A DNA stretch of 64,000 nucleotides from Diplonema papillatum (taxonomy: Eukaryota; Euglenozoa; Diplonemea; Diplonemida; Diplonemidae), in the NCBI GenBank assembly GCA_030068145.1, contig JAPJBO010000453.1:62001-126000 (forward strand), read 5' to 3'. The notes beneath the pieces are model-generated. The model saw nothing but the letters and a program-made list of their open reading frames with translations. It ran no database searches and had not been told where the DNA came from. Position 1 is the first letter of the stretch, and the number at the start of each line of letters is the position of its first letter. The translations under genes were made by a program, and so were the position numbers. Below are positions 1 to 8,675 of the stretch, piece after piece.

Positions 1-308
1 CCGTGGAGGAGCTTCCCTGCAAAGAAGTCAGCGGGGGCGTGCAATGCAAGGTGTGGACATGTCAACCCAGGTCAAATGCATGTCGCCAGCGCGCACAAAA
101 CAAGACCCATCCTTCTTCTCTACCGATGGTGAAACCGCTTGCAAGAGCCATCCGATAAGAGGGGTGCATTGTCTCCCTCAGTTACCTAGGCCAACCCGGA
201 CAGCATTGTCCCTGCTTCCTATCCTGTTCCCTGCCCTATCGAGGCTCTATTGCGAGCACTCTGAGTGATTTCTTCGTCCATTCACGGTAGAGGGGTAAGA
301 TCCCGGGC
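1..308. repeat. Segmental duplicate, copy 1 (partner at 35076-35383)
   Basis: These bases match 35076-35383 almost perfectly; I see three substitutions (for example GTCAACCC against GTGAACCC). The match stops at the sequence GATCCCGGGC. Beyond it this copy continues into unique DNA, while the partner runs straight into a 21-bp minisatellite. The segment may extend left of the window. I see no convincing gene in it. Confidence 0.9.
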
Positions 309-1472
309 GCAGGAAACCTCTCTGTTTGTTTGTTTCGCTCTCCACGGGGTTTTTGCAGAGGTGCAAAAAATGTCAGAGCCTTCAAGAATGAGATATCCAG
401 CTGAGCTCATCGGCACCACAATCTTTTTGGTCTCGACTCCCGAGTCTTGATGGCTGACAGTAACACGACGACGCAGCTGCTCTGGCGTAGCTGCTTATCT
501 CTCAGTTGCAAAGGTTCTTTTTATACGAAAGTGCCAATAGTGTCAGAACGAATCGAACATGAGGCATCCAGTCGATTGCCCAGCACCAACGCCTTATCTG
601 TTTCCGTGGTGCTTTCGAGCTCTGAATGATCTCATGGGCCCAGACCGTATCCTGACAAGGAGCGGAGTTCCCTAGTTTGCTGTTTTCTCTCAATTGCCGG
701 CTTTTTTCCTCAACCAGCACCAAGAGGTCTCGAACCAACCAAGAACGAGACAAACCGAGCTCCATAGTCCCCCCCTTCCTTTCGGAATAGGCATCTGCTT
801 GGAGGAAGTACTCGAGAAGTCGCCAGTGGAGAGTTACACGAAACCTGGGTGTCAGTGCGTTCTGCAGCCAATCTTGTCATTAGCGAAACGTTCACCCCCA
901 ACTTGACTGATGAAGAAAAGGCCCATTTTATAGTTGTATTGGCCCTTCCCCTCTAGCCTCCGTCGAAGTACGCACTCTCCGGAGCCTCCGAGTCAGATCG
1001 TAACCGACAAATATTGGGACTTGCCGAGCTCGCTAAATGTTCAGGTAAATGTTAGGATTATAATCCACTTGTACTGGTGTCCTTGTTAAATGTTAGGATT
1101 ATAATCCACTTGTACTGGGGTGTCCTTGTTATAGTCGTTTCGGCCTTGGCCATTTTCAGCGTGTTGCCGTAGGCAGTGATGTCTTGCACTTTCCTCTTTG
1201 CAATATCACTCTGTCGTGCTATTTCCAGGTGGGTCATTGGGATTTTCCATTTCGTTGCGTGCGAGTCATCGCCGTTCGCCAAAAGAGTAAATCTAGTCAA
1301 GTGTACCTTCGCCTTTAGTCATCCTCCCCCCGTCCCCCGGGTTGAAAGGATGAAACTGTTTCCGAGCACTTTTCCGAAAGCCCGGAAACGTTCCCGTTAC
1401 TTCCCGCACCGCCGTAAGCCTATTGCATCCTTCTCAACGTGATTGCCCTTTTGTCGTTGCCCTTTGTCTTTG
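309..1472. other. Spacer without recognisable gene
   Basis: No ORF here has a recognisable domain or a coding-like composition. The one clear structure is a tandem duplication of about 46 bp at about 1041-1130, whose unit contains GGATTATAATCCACTTGTAC; the GGATTATAATCC core is itself a 12-bp palindrome. Confidence 0.6.
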
Positions 1473-1990
1473 TCAAAAAAAGAGAGAACCGGCGCACATC
1501 CTTATTTCTTTTGCTGTAATTCGCTGCAAATGGCACCAGGGAAAGCCTGCTACACGCGAGCCAAGCTTCACGTGTTCGGCGGTACTGCAGAGCCACGCTG
1601 AGCACCAGACACCGAAACAGCCATGCCTTCGCCATGTCAGTGCCAGCGTCGACCGCCACGTTGCTTTTAGCTTGTTGAAGGCCACCCACGCCAGTTCCCT
1701 GTTTCGCAGGAAGTCGGTCTTGCTGGACTGCAGCATGCAACCAAGTTTCTTGTAGTCCCGCACTTCTCGGAGGAGCCCTCCTCCGGGCTTTGCACGTGTC
1801 TGGGTATCGGATCTCCGATTAAGTCGGCTGAACCGGAGAAGGTGTGTATGTGCTTGGGTATTACAACCTAGTTCGATTGCGGGATAATAAAACCTCGGCG
1901 ATAAAAAAACTGCGTGTTTTTCCCGTTCAAGAAAAAAATTGCGCCACGCCTGGTGCTTTGGTTTGGGAAATCGGTAGCCACTTGACCCGT
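1473..1990 (-). pseudogene. LINE reverse transcriptase fragment, inverted (thumb region)
   Basis: The minus-strand reading contains YKKLGCMLQSSKTDFLRNRE followed by LAWVAFNKLKATWRS. This resembles the stretch just after the RT catalytic core of craft/CRE/L2-type LINEs (consensus of the type 'DYKYLG..I.SS..D...R...AW.A...L...W.S.L', recalled rather than searched). The ATG-proximal part of the ORF does not look RT-like, and no catalytic motif is included, so this is a dead fragment. The next piece of the same domain appears on the opposite strand at 2041-2295. Family assignment within LINEs is open. Confidence 0.5.
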
Positions 1991-2040
1991 GGGCATCTTC
2001 TTGGCTGGAGCGGAATGGGAGGACCGCGTGATATGCGGAC

Positions 2041-2295
2041 GTGGTAAGGGCGTACACGTGTGTGGTCCGCTACGTGAAGGGGGTGAAGGTGTACAACCGC
2101 GACACGCGCGTAAAGACAGCTAAGACCTCGGAGCTGATGGTCGGTTTCCCGAGGATCGAGGCGGTGCTGCAAGAGAAGCGTCTGCGGTTCGCGGCGCACT
2201 GCATGCCGTCCGCCCAGCCGATTGCTGGCTTGTGTTTGCCGACCAGCTTCGGGCGAGACGAGTGGGGCGACCACTGCTGTCTTTCGAACGTGTAA
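2041..2295 (+). pseudogene. LINE reverse transcriptase fragment (C-terminal tail)
   Basis: The plus-strand reading includes TSELMVGFPRIEAVLQEKRL then RFAAHC. This matches the C-terminal signature of many LINE RT proteins (of the form 'L....P.I...L..RRLRFAGHC.R'). It begins close to where the inverted fragment 1473-1990 would start, and supplies the part of the protein that follows it. No upstream RT core or downstream 3' tail was recognised. It is non-functional. Confidence 0.5.
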
Positions 2296-2732
2296 GCGGA
2301 AAGGCGTACAAAAATTCGGGAGTGGATGGAAGACCGGGAGATCTGGGACGCAAGGGTGAAATAACTCGGAGCGAACACACTCAAGAACGTCAAGTGCGGA
2401 GGCTCAGGAAGACGACAGAGGGCGACAACAACAGCGGCTGCAAAAGACAACGGCGCAATCTGGCTCTTCGCTACATCGATGAACTGGTCTGTTCGGCGCC
2501 GCGGTGTAATGTCAAAGCCTGTGCAACACTGCGTCAATTGTCGTATTCCGCTGACGGATATAAATCCATATCCCGCTGTACTCCCACCCTGGGATGCCAC
2601 CTTTGCGAAAGGTACAATTCATCCGAATGCTGTCACGGCTTGACAATTTCTGCTGCCACCGGACTTGAATCGCTTGAATGCAAATCGTGCTCCGTTTTAC
2701 TCCCGTATCTGCGGGGATGAGACGACAACTAC

Positions 2733-2772
2733 TATCTATCGACACAGATTGTTGCTGCATGACAAGTTCAAA

Positions 2773-2806
<34 letters not shown>
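2733..2806. repeat. Flank copy 1 and short (TAC)n array
   Basis: A flank containing CAGATTGTTGCTGC and CAAGTTCAAACTACCACTAC leads into about ten TAC units that end at 2806. The same flank recurs at 13280-13330, with only a very short TAC tract and no element. The array is the left target of retrotransposon 1, whose first base is 2807. Confidence 0.85.
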
Positions 2807-2808
<2 letters not shown>

Positions 2809-2923
2809 TAGTACACGGTAGGAACTGGAGCAAAGCGCATGGCAGGATGAGCACACCACCCGAGCCTACAACAGGAGACTTCGGGTGGGCTGAGGTGGGT
2901 CTTCTGAGACTGAATTCTTCTTC
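2807..2923 (+). repeat. Split direct repeat A1 of element 1
   Basis: This 117-bp repeat begins TTTAGTACACGG and ends GAATTCTTCTTC, and recurs without visible difference as A2 at 6789-6905. It contains the ORF1 start codon at 2847, so A2 also carries the first 25 codons of ORF1, out of context. Confidence 0.92.
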
Positions 2924-3668
2924 GCTAGAAGCGTGGAAGGTAGCAGCTCTACTCGCGGATGCGTCGCTGATCAACCCGCGGATTCTGAAGCTGGCAATGA
3001 AGGCTAGCTCCAAGTGGAAAGCCGGCGCACCGGAACTCAGGCGCCCGGACAGGGACGACAACGCCGATCAAGAGGGACCCCGCCCACCAACGCCGCCGCA
3101 AAGTCCTCCGATTTCACCTAGGCGGGCTGCCGTCGACGATGGTGCAGCTCTGCGATTGGAGCTCGGAGCCCTTCGCCAGGCGGTGGCGGAGCTGCAGAGC
3201 GTGAAGAAGGGCGCACCTTCGGAGTCGACTCTTCGGTCGTTTGTGGCTGAGGCAAAGAACGTGTTGGACTGGAAGGGACAGATGGCCGTTGACCCGGAGA
3301 CGCTAGTCCGGGACCTTGACGTGGCGTATGTTGCTGGGAGGCGGCATTTGCCAGGTGGTGATCTTCTCCATGACACCTTTACGAGGCTCAAGTGCTGGTT
3401 GATATCGGCGGCGACGACAGACGGTTGGGAAAGCTGCCCTGAGCAGGTGAAGCTCGGTAACGACCTCCTTCTGGACCTCCGTGCCCAGCGCGTCTACGTT
3501 GAGGAGGGAATAAGCCGGAAATCCGTCATGCGCGGTCTCCAACAGTTAACGGATGATCCGTTCGACAAGGTCGTGGCCGGGATTCGAGGACAACGCGAAA
3601 AGTCGGAGCGTCCGAGGCGGCAGTACAAGAAGTCGCAGGGAAACGGAAAGGCCGGAGGGAAACATTGA
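2847..3668 (+). CDS. Gag-like ORF1 of element 1
   Basis: A 273-aa protein that is the positional and sequence counterpart of the 347-aa ORF1 of element 2. Shared blocks are an N-terminal stretch (here EAWKVAALLADASLINPRIL, residues about 31-50) and a C-terminal stretch containing YVAGRRHLPGG, LKCWL and YVEEG. The C-terminus is strongly basic (RRQYKKSQGNGKAGGKH), as expected of a nucleic-acid-binding Gag-like protein. No zinc knuckle is visible. The middle (about 70-95) is Pro-rich. The stop is TGA followed by CTG, and the same frame stays open beyond it into the recombinase, so ORF1 might be extended by readthrough. The Gag role is inferred from position and basicity only. Confidence 0.75.
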   Translation: MSTPPEPTTGDFGWAEVGLLRLNSSSLEAWKVAALLADASLINPRILKLAMKASSKWKAGAPELRRPDRDDNADQEGPRPPTPPQSPPISPRRAAVDDGAALRLELGALRQAVAELQSVKKGAPSESTLRSFVAEAKNVLDWKGQMAVDPETLVRDLDVAYVAGRRHLPGGDLLHDTFTRLKCWLISAATTDGWESCPEQVKLGNDLLLDLRAQRVYVEEGISRKSVMRGLQQLTDDPFDKVVAGIRGQREKSERPRRQYKKSQGNGKAGGKH

Positions 3669-6574
3669 CTGGCCGTCCTCCGGCCCCCAAAACTCATGCC
3701 AGTTACGAAGTCCGCCCATCCGGGCGCAGTCAACCAAATTCTTCATGTTCGCCCGCCCCAGGTCGTGGGACCTCACCAGACCCTTCGCGCGAGGAGAGAC
3801 CTCCCTCGTCCGAAACCGCCCGGTCGTGCAAGAGCTGCGCCTGCATTGGCGTGTTCTTCGACGTTGCTGAGCGGTTGTCCAACGTTGCTGAGACCCTCCA
3901 ACGTATCTGCGGCGGCCTCTCAGGCGCCAGGGTGGGCGAGCCGTCCACAGACAGCTATAGGCCGCGCCGTCCACAGTCTTCTGACGAGTTGGACACCTGG
4001 GCGCACGATCCGTACGGGCGAGGCGCTGGTGACGGTGCCGCAAGCGGAAGCGCGCTTGGCTGCCCTCGCGCAGACGATGTGGGCCGAAACCACTCTCCAG
4101 GAGCGCCGTGGCTTGTGGCGGCGGCTCCAGGCCTGGACGTCGGAGCGCGGCCTCCTGATCGATGCGAATGTCGCGTGTGTCTTTCTGGCGGCTACGGGCG
4201 TGAGGCCCCAAGGGCTACTCACGTATGCGAAGTCCCTGTCGGCGGTATTTGGGTCGATGGGCCTCGACAACAGTCCCCTGCGTGTGCTCTCTTCGGCACT
4301 GCGCAATACGGGCGCGGCAGTTCCCCTGTGCCAAGCTACCCCGGTAAAGAAGCAGACCCTCCTTTCGTGGGCGGAGGGCCAGCCGGCCACGATCAGGCTC
4401 GGGGTTTTTCTGTGTTGGAAGGCGGCAGCCCGTTGGGGGGAGGTAGCGTCGCTGTCGTCGCACCAGTTCCTGCTTGTTACGGCGGAGGAAGTCATCGTCG
4501 ACTGGATGCAGACGCCAAAGGGCCGCCGCCGCAACCCCTTCAGAGCGTCGAGGTTCACTGTCGTGAAGGGGCACCTGACCGCCGAGATTGCGGCCCTCTA
4601 TCAGGTCTGTGCGCCGTTCCGGCAGCTCTCGGCGATGACGGCAACGACCTTGGACGCTACCTGGGCCCGGACCCCGACGATGAACGGGTTCTCCGCCCAC
4701 TCGATCAAGAGAGGGGCGATGACGCACCTCTTCGCGCTGATGGCACGCGGGGAACCGATCTCGCCGTACCTCGTCGATCGCCTGGGCAAGCACGAGGAGA
4801 AGGGCGGCCCGGGGACGCTATCCGACATGACGATTCGGTACGGCGGTGGCCTCGTCGACATGGCACGCGCCCTGGAGACGGGGAAGGTCACGATCTTTCT
4901 GTGACCAGCTTCTTGCGGTCGGATGTCTTCGAGAAGTCGGGCGGGCATTCGATCACCAGACGAGGCGGCTCGACACGGCTCCCTCGGACGAAGGAAGAGA
5001 AGGAGGCTCCCCTTCACGCAGCATCCATCGACTGTATGGACGTGGAGAAGTTGAAGAATCGGATGACACCGGCGGCGCGCAAGCGTTTTGACGATACGTG
5101 GCGCCTGACGTTTTCACCGGAAACCGGCGACCTTCTACCGTCAATGGGATCGCCTTCCCGACTCGATCCTAGACATGCGCGCGAGCTGTCCAAACACGGT
5201 ATCGCCAGACGAGCGCCTGGTCCGGGCCCTCTGGTAAACGTGCCCTTCACCGTCATCGAGGAGAAGGACGGGGCGTTGCGCCAGCGATTCATTTTGTGGT
5301 CGTTCGATGGGAATCGTGTGGCCGACGCCCAGGGTTACGAAGCGCACGTGCCATTGGGGCATGTGTCCAAGTACCTTACCGCGGTACATGAGGAGTGTGG
5401 CACGACGCGGGACTTCAGAACGGGGTTCTACGCAGTGGCCATTCCTCCAGGCGCAACTCGGCTCTTCCGGTTCTGCGACGCGGAGGGCGCATGGTGGGAG
5501 TTGACACGTCTCCCCATGGGGCATTCGTGTGCCCCGGAGATAATGCACACTCTTGCCGCCGTTTCGGCCGGGCATCCGGACTACGTGATGCCCGAGTTTG
5601 CGGAGCGCTCTGTGGTTGTCGATGTGTGGGTCGACAACATCAGATACGCCGGAACAAAGAAGTCCGTCGTCGAAGCCACTCGACGTTTGGATCGGACCGC
5701 CTCCGACTGCGGCCTAACTTGGAAAGAGACGGATTCGCAAACTGCCTCACGGCAGTACGAGTTCATCGGAGTCCGGTGGGATCATGTGTCACACCAGGTG
5801 GCGCTGTGCCGCAAGCTCAAGCGGAAGCTGTTGGAAACGCGCTACGTGCTGGGTGCTGCGACCGTTCCGGCGCATGAGTTGGAAACCTTGGGAGGGCGCC
5901 TGCTGCACGCATCGGCCATCGCGGGGATTTTCCCCGGGTCCTTCTGGTTTTCGCTGAAGTTTCTCCGACGTGTCACCAACGCGTTGAATCGAGGAGCCAA
6001 GCTGCCGTCCGATTACGTGTCGATTTCCCCGTGCGTGCGGGCGTCTCTGCAAACCTGGATTGATTCGGTTTTGAAACCTCGCAGTCTTCCAACCGGAGCG
6101 GCGAGGCCGTCTATAACGGCCTTTGTAGATGCCAGTAAAAAAGGTTGGGGGGGCGTCCTCGTCGACTCTCGCACATCAGAGGTGACTATCCTTGGTGCGG
6201 CGTGGTCCCGCGAGGAGTCCCTCTTTCATATAAACGAGCTCGAGGCGCTGGCTTTCGAGCGTGTTCTTTTGTGCTTGCCCGATACTGTGTCTGGGGGTCG
6301 GGTTGACGTTGTCGTCGACAACACAACCGTCAAAGGAGTCGCGCGGAAAGGTGCGTGTCTGCGGAGTTCCGTGTTGAACAACGCGGTGGTTGCAGGTTTG
6401 AAGCGGGTGCAGTCCTTGAACTGCGCTATATCGGTTCGATGGGTGAGGAGTGCAGGAAATCCCGCTGATCTCCCATCCCGGGTTCCCTTGACGGCCTTCA
6501 CTCCTCAGTCCGTGGCGGCGGTGACACAAGCGGTGAGGACGTTTTTCACTGGCGGAGTGGTGGATGGATTGTGA
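3665..6574 (+). CDS. RT/RNase H polyprotein of element 1
   Basis: The open frame is 969 codons, but it begins with TTG and its first ~410 codons overlay the recombinase gene. Similarity to element 2 becomes strong only after about 4910, and a shared Met (MDV.KL..RMT) lies at 5036. RT motifs: VPFTVIEEKDGALRQRF (about 524), RLPMGHSCAPE (about 614) and VWVDNIRYAG (about 652), where the canonical second Asp is Asn. The RNase H domain follows: VDASKKGWGG (about 820), HINELEALA (about 855), VVVDNTTV (about 881), NPADLPSR (about 931). The stop lies inside B1. RT may be made by frameshifting or reinitiation; the sequence does not settle which. Confidence 0.85.
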   Translation: MTGRPPAPKTHASYEVRPSGRSQPNSSCSPAPGRGTSPDPSREERPPSSETARSCKSCACIGVFFDVAERLSNVAETLQRICGGLSGARVGEPSTDSYRPRRPQSSDELDTWAHDPYGRGAGDGAASGSALGCPRADDVGRNHSPGAPWLVAAAPGLDVGARPPDRCECRVCLSGGYGREAPRATHVCEVPVGGIWVDGPRQQSPACALFGTAQYGRGSSPVPSYPGKEADPPFVGGGPAGHDQARGFSVLEGGSPLGGGSVAVVAPVPACYGGGSHRRLDADAKGPPPQPLQSVEVHCREGAPDRRDCGPLSGLCAVPAALGDDGNDLGRYLGPDPDDERVLRPLDQERGDDAPLRADGTRGTDLAVPRRSPGQARGEGRPGDAIRHDDSVRRWPRRHGTRPGDGEGHDLSVTSFLRSDVFEKSGGHSITRRGGSTRLPRTKEEKEAPLHAASIDCMDVEKLKNRMTPAARKRFDDTWRLTFSPETGDLLPSMGSPSRLDPRHARELSKHGIARRAPGPGPLVNVPFTVIEEKDGALRQRFILWSFDGNRVADAQGYEAHVPLGHVSKYLTAVHEECGTTRDFRTGFYAVAIPPGATRLFRFCDAEGAWWELTRLPMGHSCAPEIMHTLAAVSAGHPDYVMPEFAERSVVVDVWVDNIRYAGTKKSVVEATRRLDRTASDCGLTWKETDSQTASRQYEFIGVRWDHVSHQVALCRKLKRKLLETRYVLGAATVPAHELETLGGRLLHASAIAGIFPGSFWFSLKFLRRVTNALNRGAKLPSDYVSISPCVRASLQTWIDSVLKPRSLPTGAARPSITAFVDASKKGWGGVLVDSRTSEVTILGAAWSREESLFHINELEALAFERVLLCLPDTVSGGRVDVVVDNTTVKGVARKGACLRSSVLNNAVVAGLKRVQSLNCAISVRWVRSAGNPADLPSRVPLTAFTPQSVAAVTQAVRTFFTGGVVDGL
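3696..4904 (+). CDS. Tyrosine recombinase of element 1
   Basis: A 402-aa protein with the C-terminal catalytic half of the tyrosine recombinase/phage integrase superfamily. Visible motifs are the first Arg in CWKAAARWGEVASL (about 240-253), HSIKRG (about 334-339), GKHEE, and the candidate nucleophile in IRYGG near residue 383. The expected role is integration of a circular DNA intermediate. At the usual HxxR position the residue is Lys, with Arg one place later, in both elements. The frame is the same as ORF1, nine codons after its TGA; the first Met is ATGCCAGTT. The gene lies entirely inside a longer ORF in another frame (3665-6574). Confidence 0.85.
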   Translation: MPVTKSAHPGAVNQILHVRPPQVVGPHQTLRARRDLPRPKPPGRARAAPALACSSTLLSGCPTLLRPSNVSAAASQAPGWASRPQTAIGRAVHSLLTSWTPGRTIRTGEALVTVPQAEARLAALAQTMWAETTLQERRGLWRRLQAWTSERGLLIDANVACVFLAATGVRPQGLLTYAKSLSAVFGSMGLDNSPLRVLSSALRNTGAAVPLCQATPVKKQTLLSWAEGQPATIRLGVFLCWKAAARWGEVASLSSHQFLLVTAEEVIVDWMQTPKGRRRNPFRASRFTVVKGHLTAEIAALYQVCAPFRQLSAMTATTLDATWARTPTMNGFSAHSIKRGAMTHLFALMARGEPISPYLVDRLGKHEEKGGPGTLSDMTIRYGGGLVDMARALETGKVTIFL

Positions 6575-6788
6575 TCTCGCCTGGTTGGCCCATTGACATG
6601 GTCAACAGGCACACTCTATCCCATTCGCTAGTTGCAAGTTATCAAGGTTCTGTCTGACTTCTCTTTCCTCCCCTTTCCGATGATGAATACTCCGGATGGC
6701 GTAGGTAGCCAAGCCCACCCTGAGTACAATGACCGAAGACCTAAGCCGAGACCGAGTGCGATGAGGCCAGAAGCTAGCTGCCAATTCC
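6568..6788 (+). repeat. Split direct repeat B1 of element 1
   Basis: This 221-bp repeat begins ATTGTGATCTCGCC and ends GCCAATTCC. It recurs at 6927-7147 as B2. It contains the RT/RNase H stop codon and abuts A2 directly (ATTCC then TTTAGT), which is the junction expected of a circular intermediate. Confidence 0.92.
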
Positions 6789-6905
6789 TTTAGTACACGG
6801 TAGGAACTGGAGCAAAGCGCATGGCAGGATGAGCACACCACCCGAGCCTACAACAGGAGACTTCGGGTGGGCTGAGGTGGGTCTTCTGAGACTGAATTCT
6901 TCTTC
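6789..6905 (+). repeat. Split direct repeat A2 of element 1
   Basis: Second copy of the 117-bp A repeat, placed between B1 and B2. Confidence 0.92.
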
Positions 6906-6926
6906 TTCCCGCCCTCCCTTGCCCCC
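6906..6926. promoter_or_regulatory. C-rich A2/B2 spacer of element 1
   Basis: The spacer includes CCCGCCCTCCCTTGCCCCC (6908-6926). Element 2 has the same string with two changes at its A2/B2 junction. It is absent from the A1/ORF and ORF/B1 borders. The minus strand reads as four G tracts with short loops, a canonical G-quadruplex motif. Function is unknown; a recombination or strand-transfer signal is the simplest guess. Confidence 0.6.
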
Positions 6927-7524
<598 letters not shown>

Positions 7525-7628
7525 TTTACTGAGGGAATTGGCGCATTGAATTGCCGTCAGTGCTCGGAACCAATGTGAACCACTCCAACAGGAGGTCAAC
7601 CTTAGCTAGTTAAAACGTTAAACAAATT
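7525..7628 (+). repeat. Split direct repeat A1 of element 2
   Basis: This 104-bp repeat begins TTTACTGAGGGAATTGG and ends GTTAAACAAATT. It recurs as A2 at 11843-11946. Here it ends just before the ORF1 start at 7632, so it is a leader rather than coding sequence. Confidence 0.92.
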
Positions 7629-7631
7629 TAA

Positions 7632-8675
7632 ATGCCTGCGTTCTCGAAGCAGTCGCAAACCGGCTTTCAGAATTTTGCCGTACCCAACGACGTGCGCGAT
7701 GCGTTTGAGGAGTCGATTGGACCGACTCTCCCTCGTCGAAACATCCGCCTTTCGGAGGTAGAGCGCTGGGCAGTATTCTTTTTCGGCGACACACCAGGAG
7801 AAGACAGACTGCGCGCGCACAAGATTATGTGCGAGCTGCTCGAGTACGATGCCGGCTCTCCTGGCGCCGGCGTCGTTGGAGCGTGGGAAGGATGGAAGCT
7901 GGCGGCTACGCTAGCTGAGGCTGCTGTCGCCAATCCGCAGCTAGTTCGTCGCGTACTGAAGGGGGCGGGGCTCTGGAAGGACGACGCTCCGGAGCTACCC
8001 ACGGTAGCTGGTGCCAGATTGCGGGCGACGGTGATTGCGCCGTCGGAGCCGAGCGATGCCTACGTACCCGAGGCACTTCCAGAACCAGTAACACCACCTG
8101 GAGAGATCGAGCGAGAAGGTCGGGGAGCGGAGGTGGCGGATTTGAAGGCCGAGCTGAGGGTGCTGACGGAGGTGGTCATGTCGTTGGCAGGACGCGCCCC
8201 CCCAAACATGAAGGCTGCGCGGGCCGCTAGGTTCCCGGTTGAGGAAACGGATGTCACGAAGTGGAGTGATGCTCTGGAGAAAGACCCCGAGGGACTTGCC
8301 CTGGCCTTGGAAGTGCGGTACGTGGCTGGCCGGAAACATCTGCCAGGCGGAGAGCAACTTGAGAGCGCTTTCTCGGCGCTCAAGTGCTGGCTTCTCGCCT
8401 CTGCCCAATTTGAGAACTGGGTCGAGTGCGCGGAGCAGGTGCGCCTTGGCCAGGAGCTCTTGATGCAGCTCCGTGTCCAGTTGAAGTTTGTGGAGGAGGG
8501 CGCGCCGCGCCGAGAGCTGCTAGACCGTATGCGGCAGCGCGACGATGATGAGCTGGAACGGGCCACGGCTGGCTGGAAGAGAGACACACACCGGACGGAG
8601 AAGAAGAAGTTCGGCTTCAAGCCGAGAGGCAAGTCCGGATGGAAGCCGGGAAACGCCAAGGCCGGGGAAAAATGA
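7632..8675 (+). CDS. Gag-like ORF1 of element 2
   Basis: A 347-aa protein with an N-terminal extension of about 60 residues compared with element 1. The block WEGWKLAATLAEAAVANPQL (about 84-103), the C-terminal YVAGRKHLPGG (about 230-240), LKCWLL and FVEEG align with ORF1 of element 1. The tail is Lys/Arg/Gly-rich. It ends TGA-CTG-GC, as in element 1, with the same frame open downstream into the recombinase. The Gag-like role is inferred from position and charge. Confidence 0.75.
   Translation: MPAFSKQSQTGFQNFAVPNDVRDAFEESIGPTLPRRNIRLSEVERWAVFFFGDTPGEDRLRAHKIMCELLEYDAGSPGAGVVGAWEGWKLAATLAEAAVANPQLVRRVLKGAGLWKDDAPELPTVAGARLRATVIAPSEPSDAYVPEALPEPVTPPGEIEREGRGAEVADLKAELRVLTEVVMSLAGRAPPNMKAARAARFPVEETDVTKWSDALEKDPEGLALALEVRYVAGRKHLPGGEQLESAFSALKCWLLASAQFENWVECAEQVRLGQELLMQLRVQLKFVEEGAPRRELLDRMRQRDDDELERATAGWKRDTHRTEKKKFGFKPRGKSGWKPGNAKAGEK

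Noticed and set aside
3640..3672. Classical -1 slippery heptamer at the ORF1/RT overlap
   Set aside because: GGGAAAC is present in element 1, but its codon phase is wrong for X-XXY-YYZ slippage, and element 2 has no equivalent heptamer.
3546..4211. Minus-strand ORFs opposite the recombinase genes
   Set aside because: Arg/Pro-rich antisense shadows, not conserved between the two elements.
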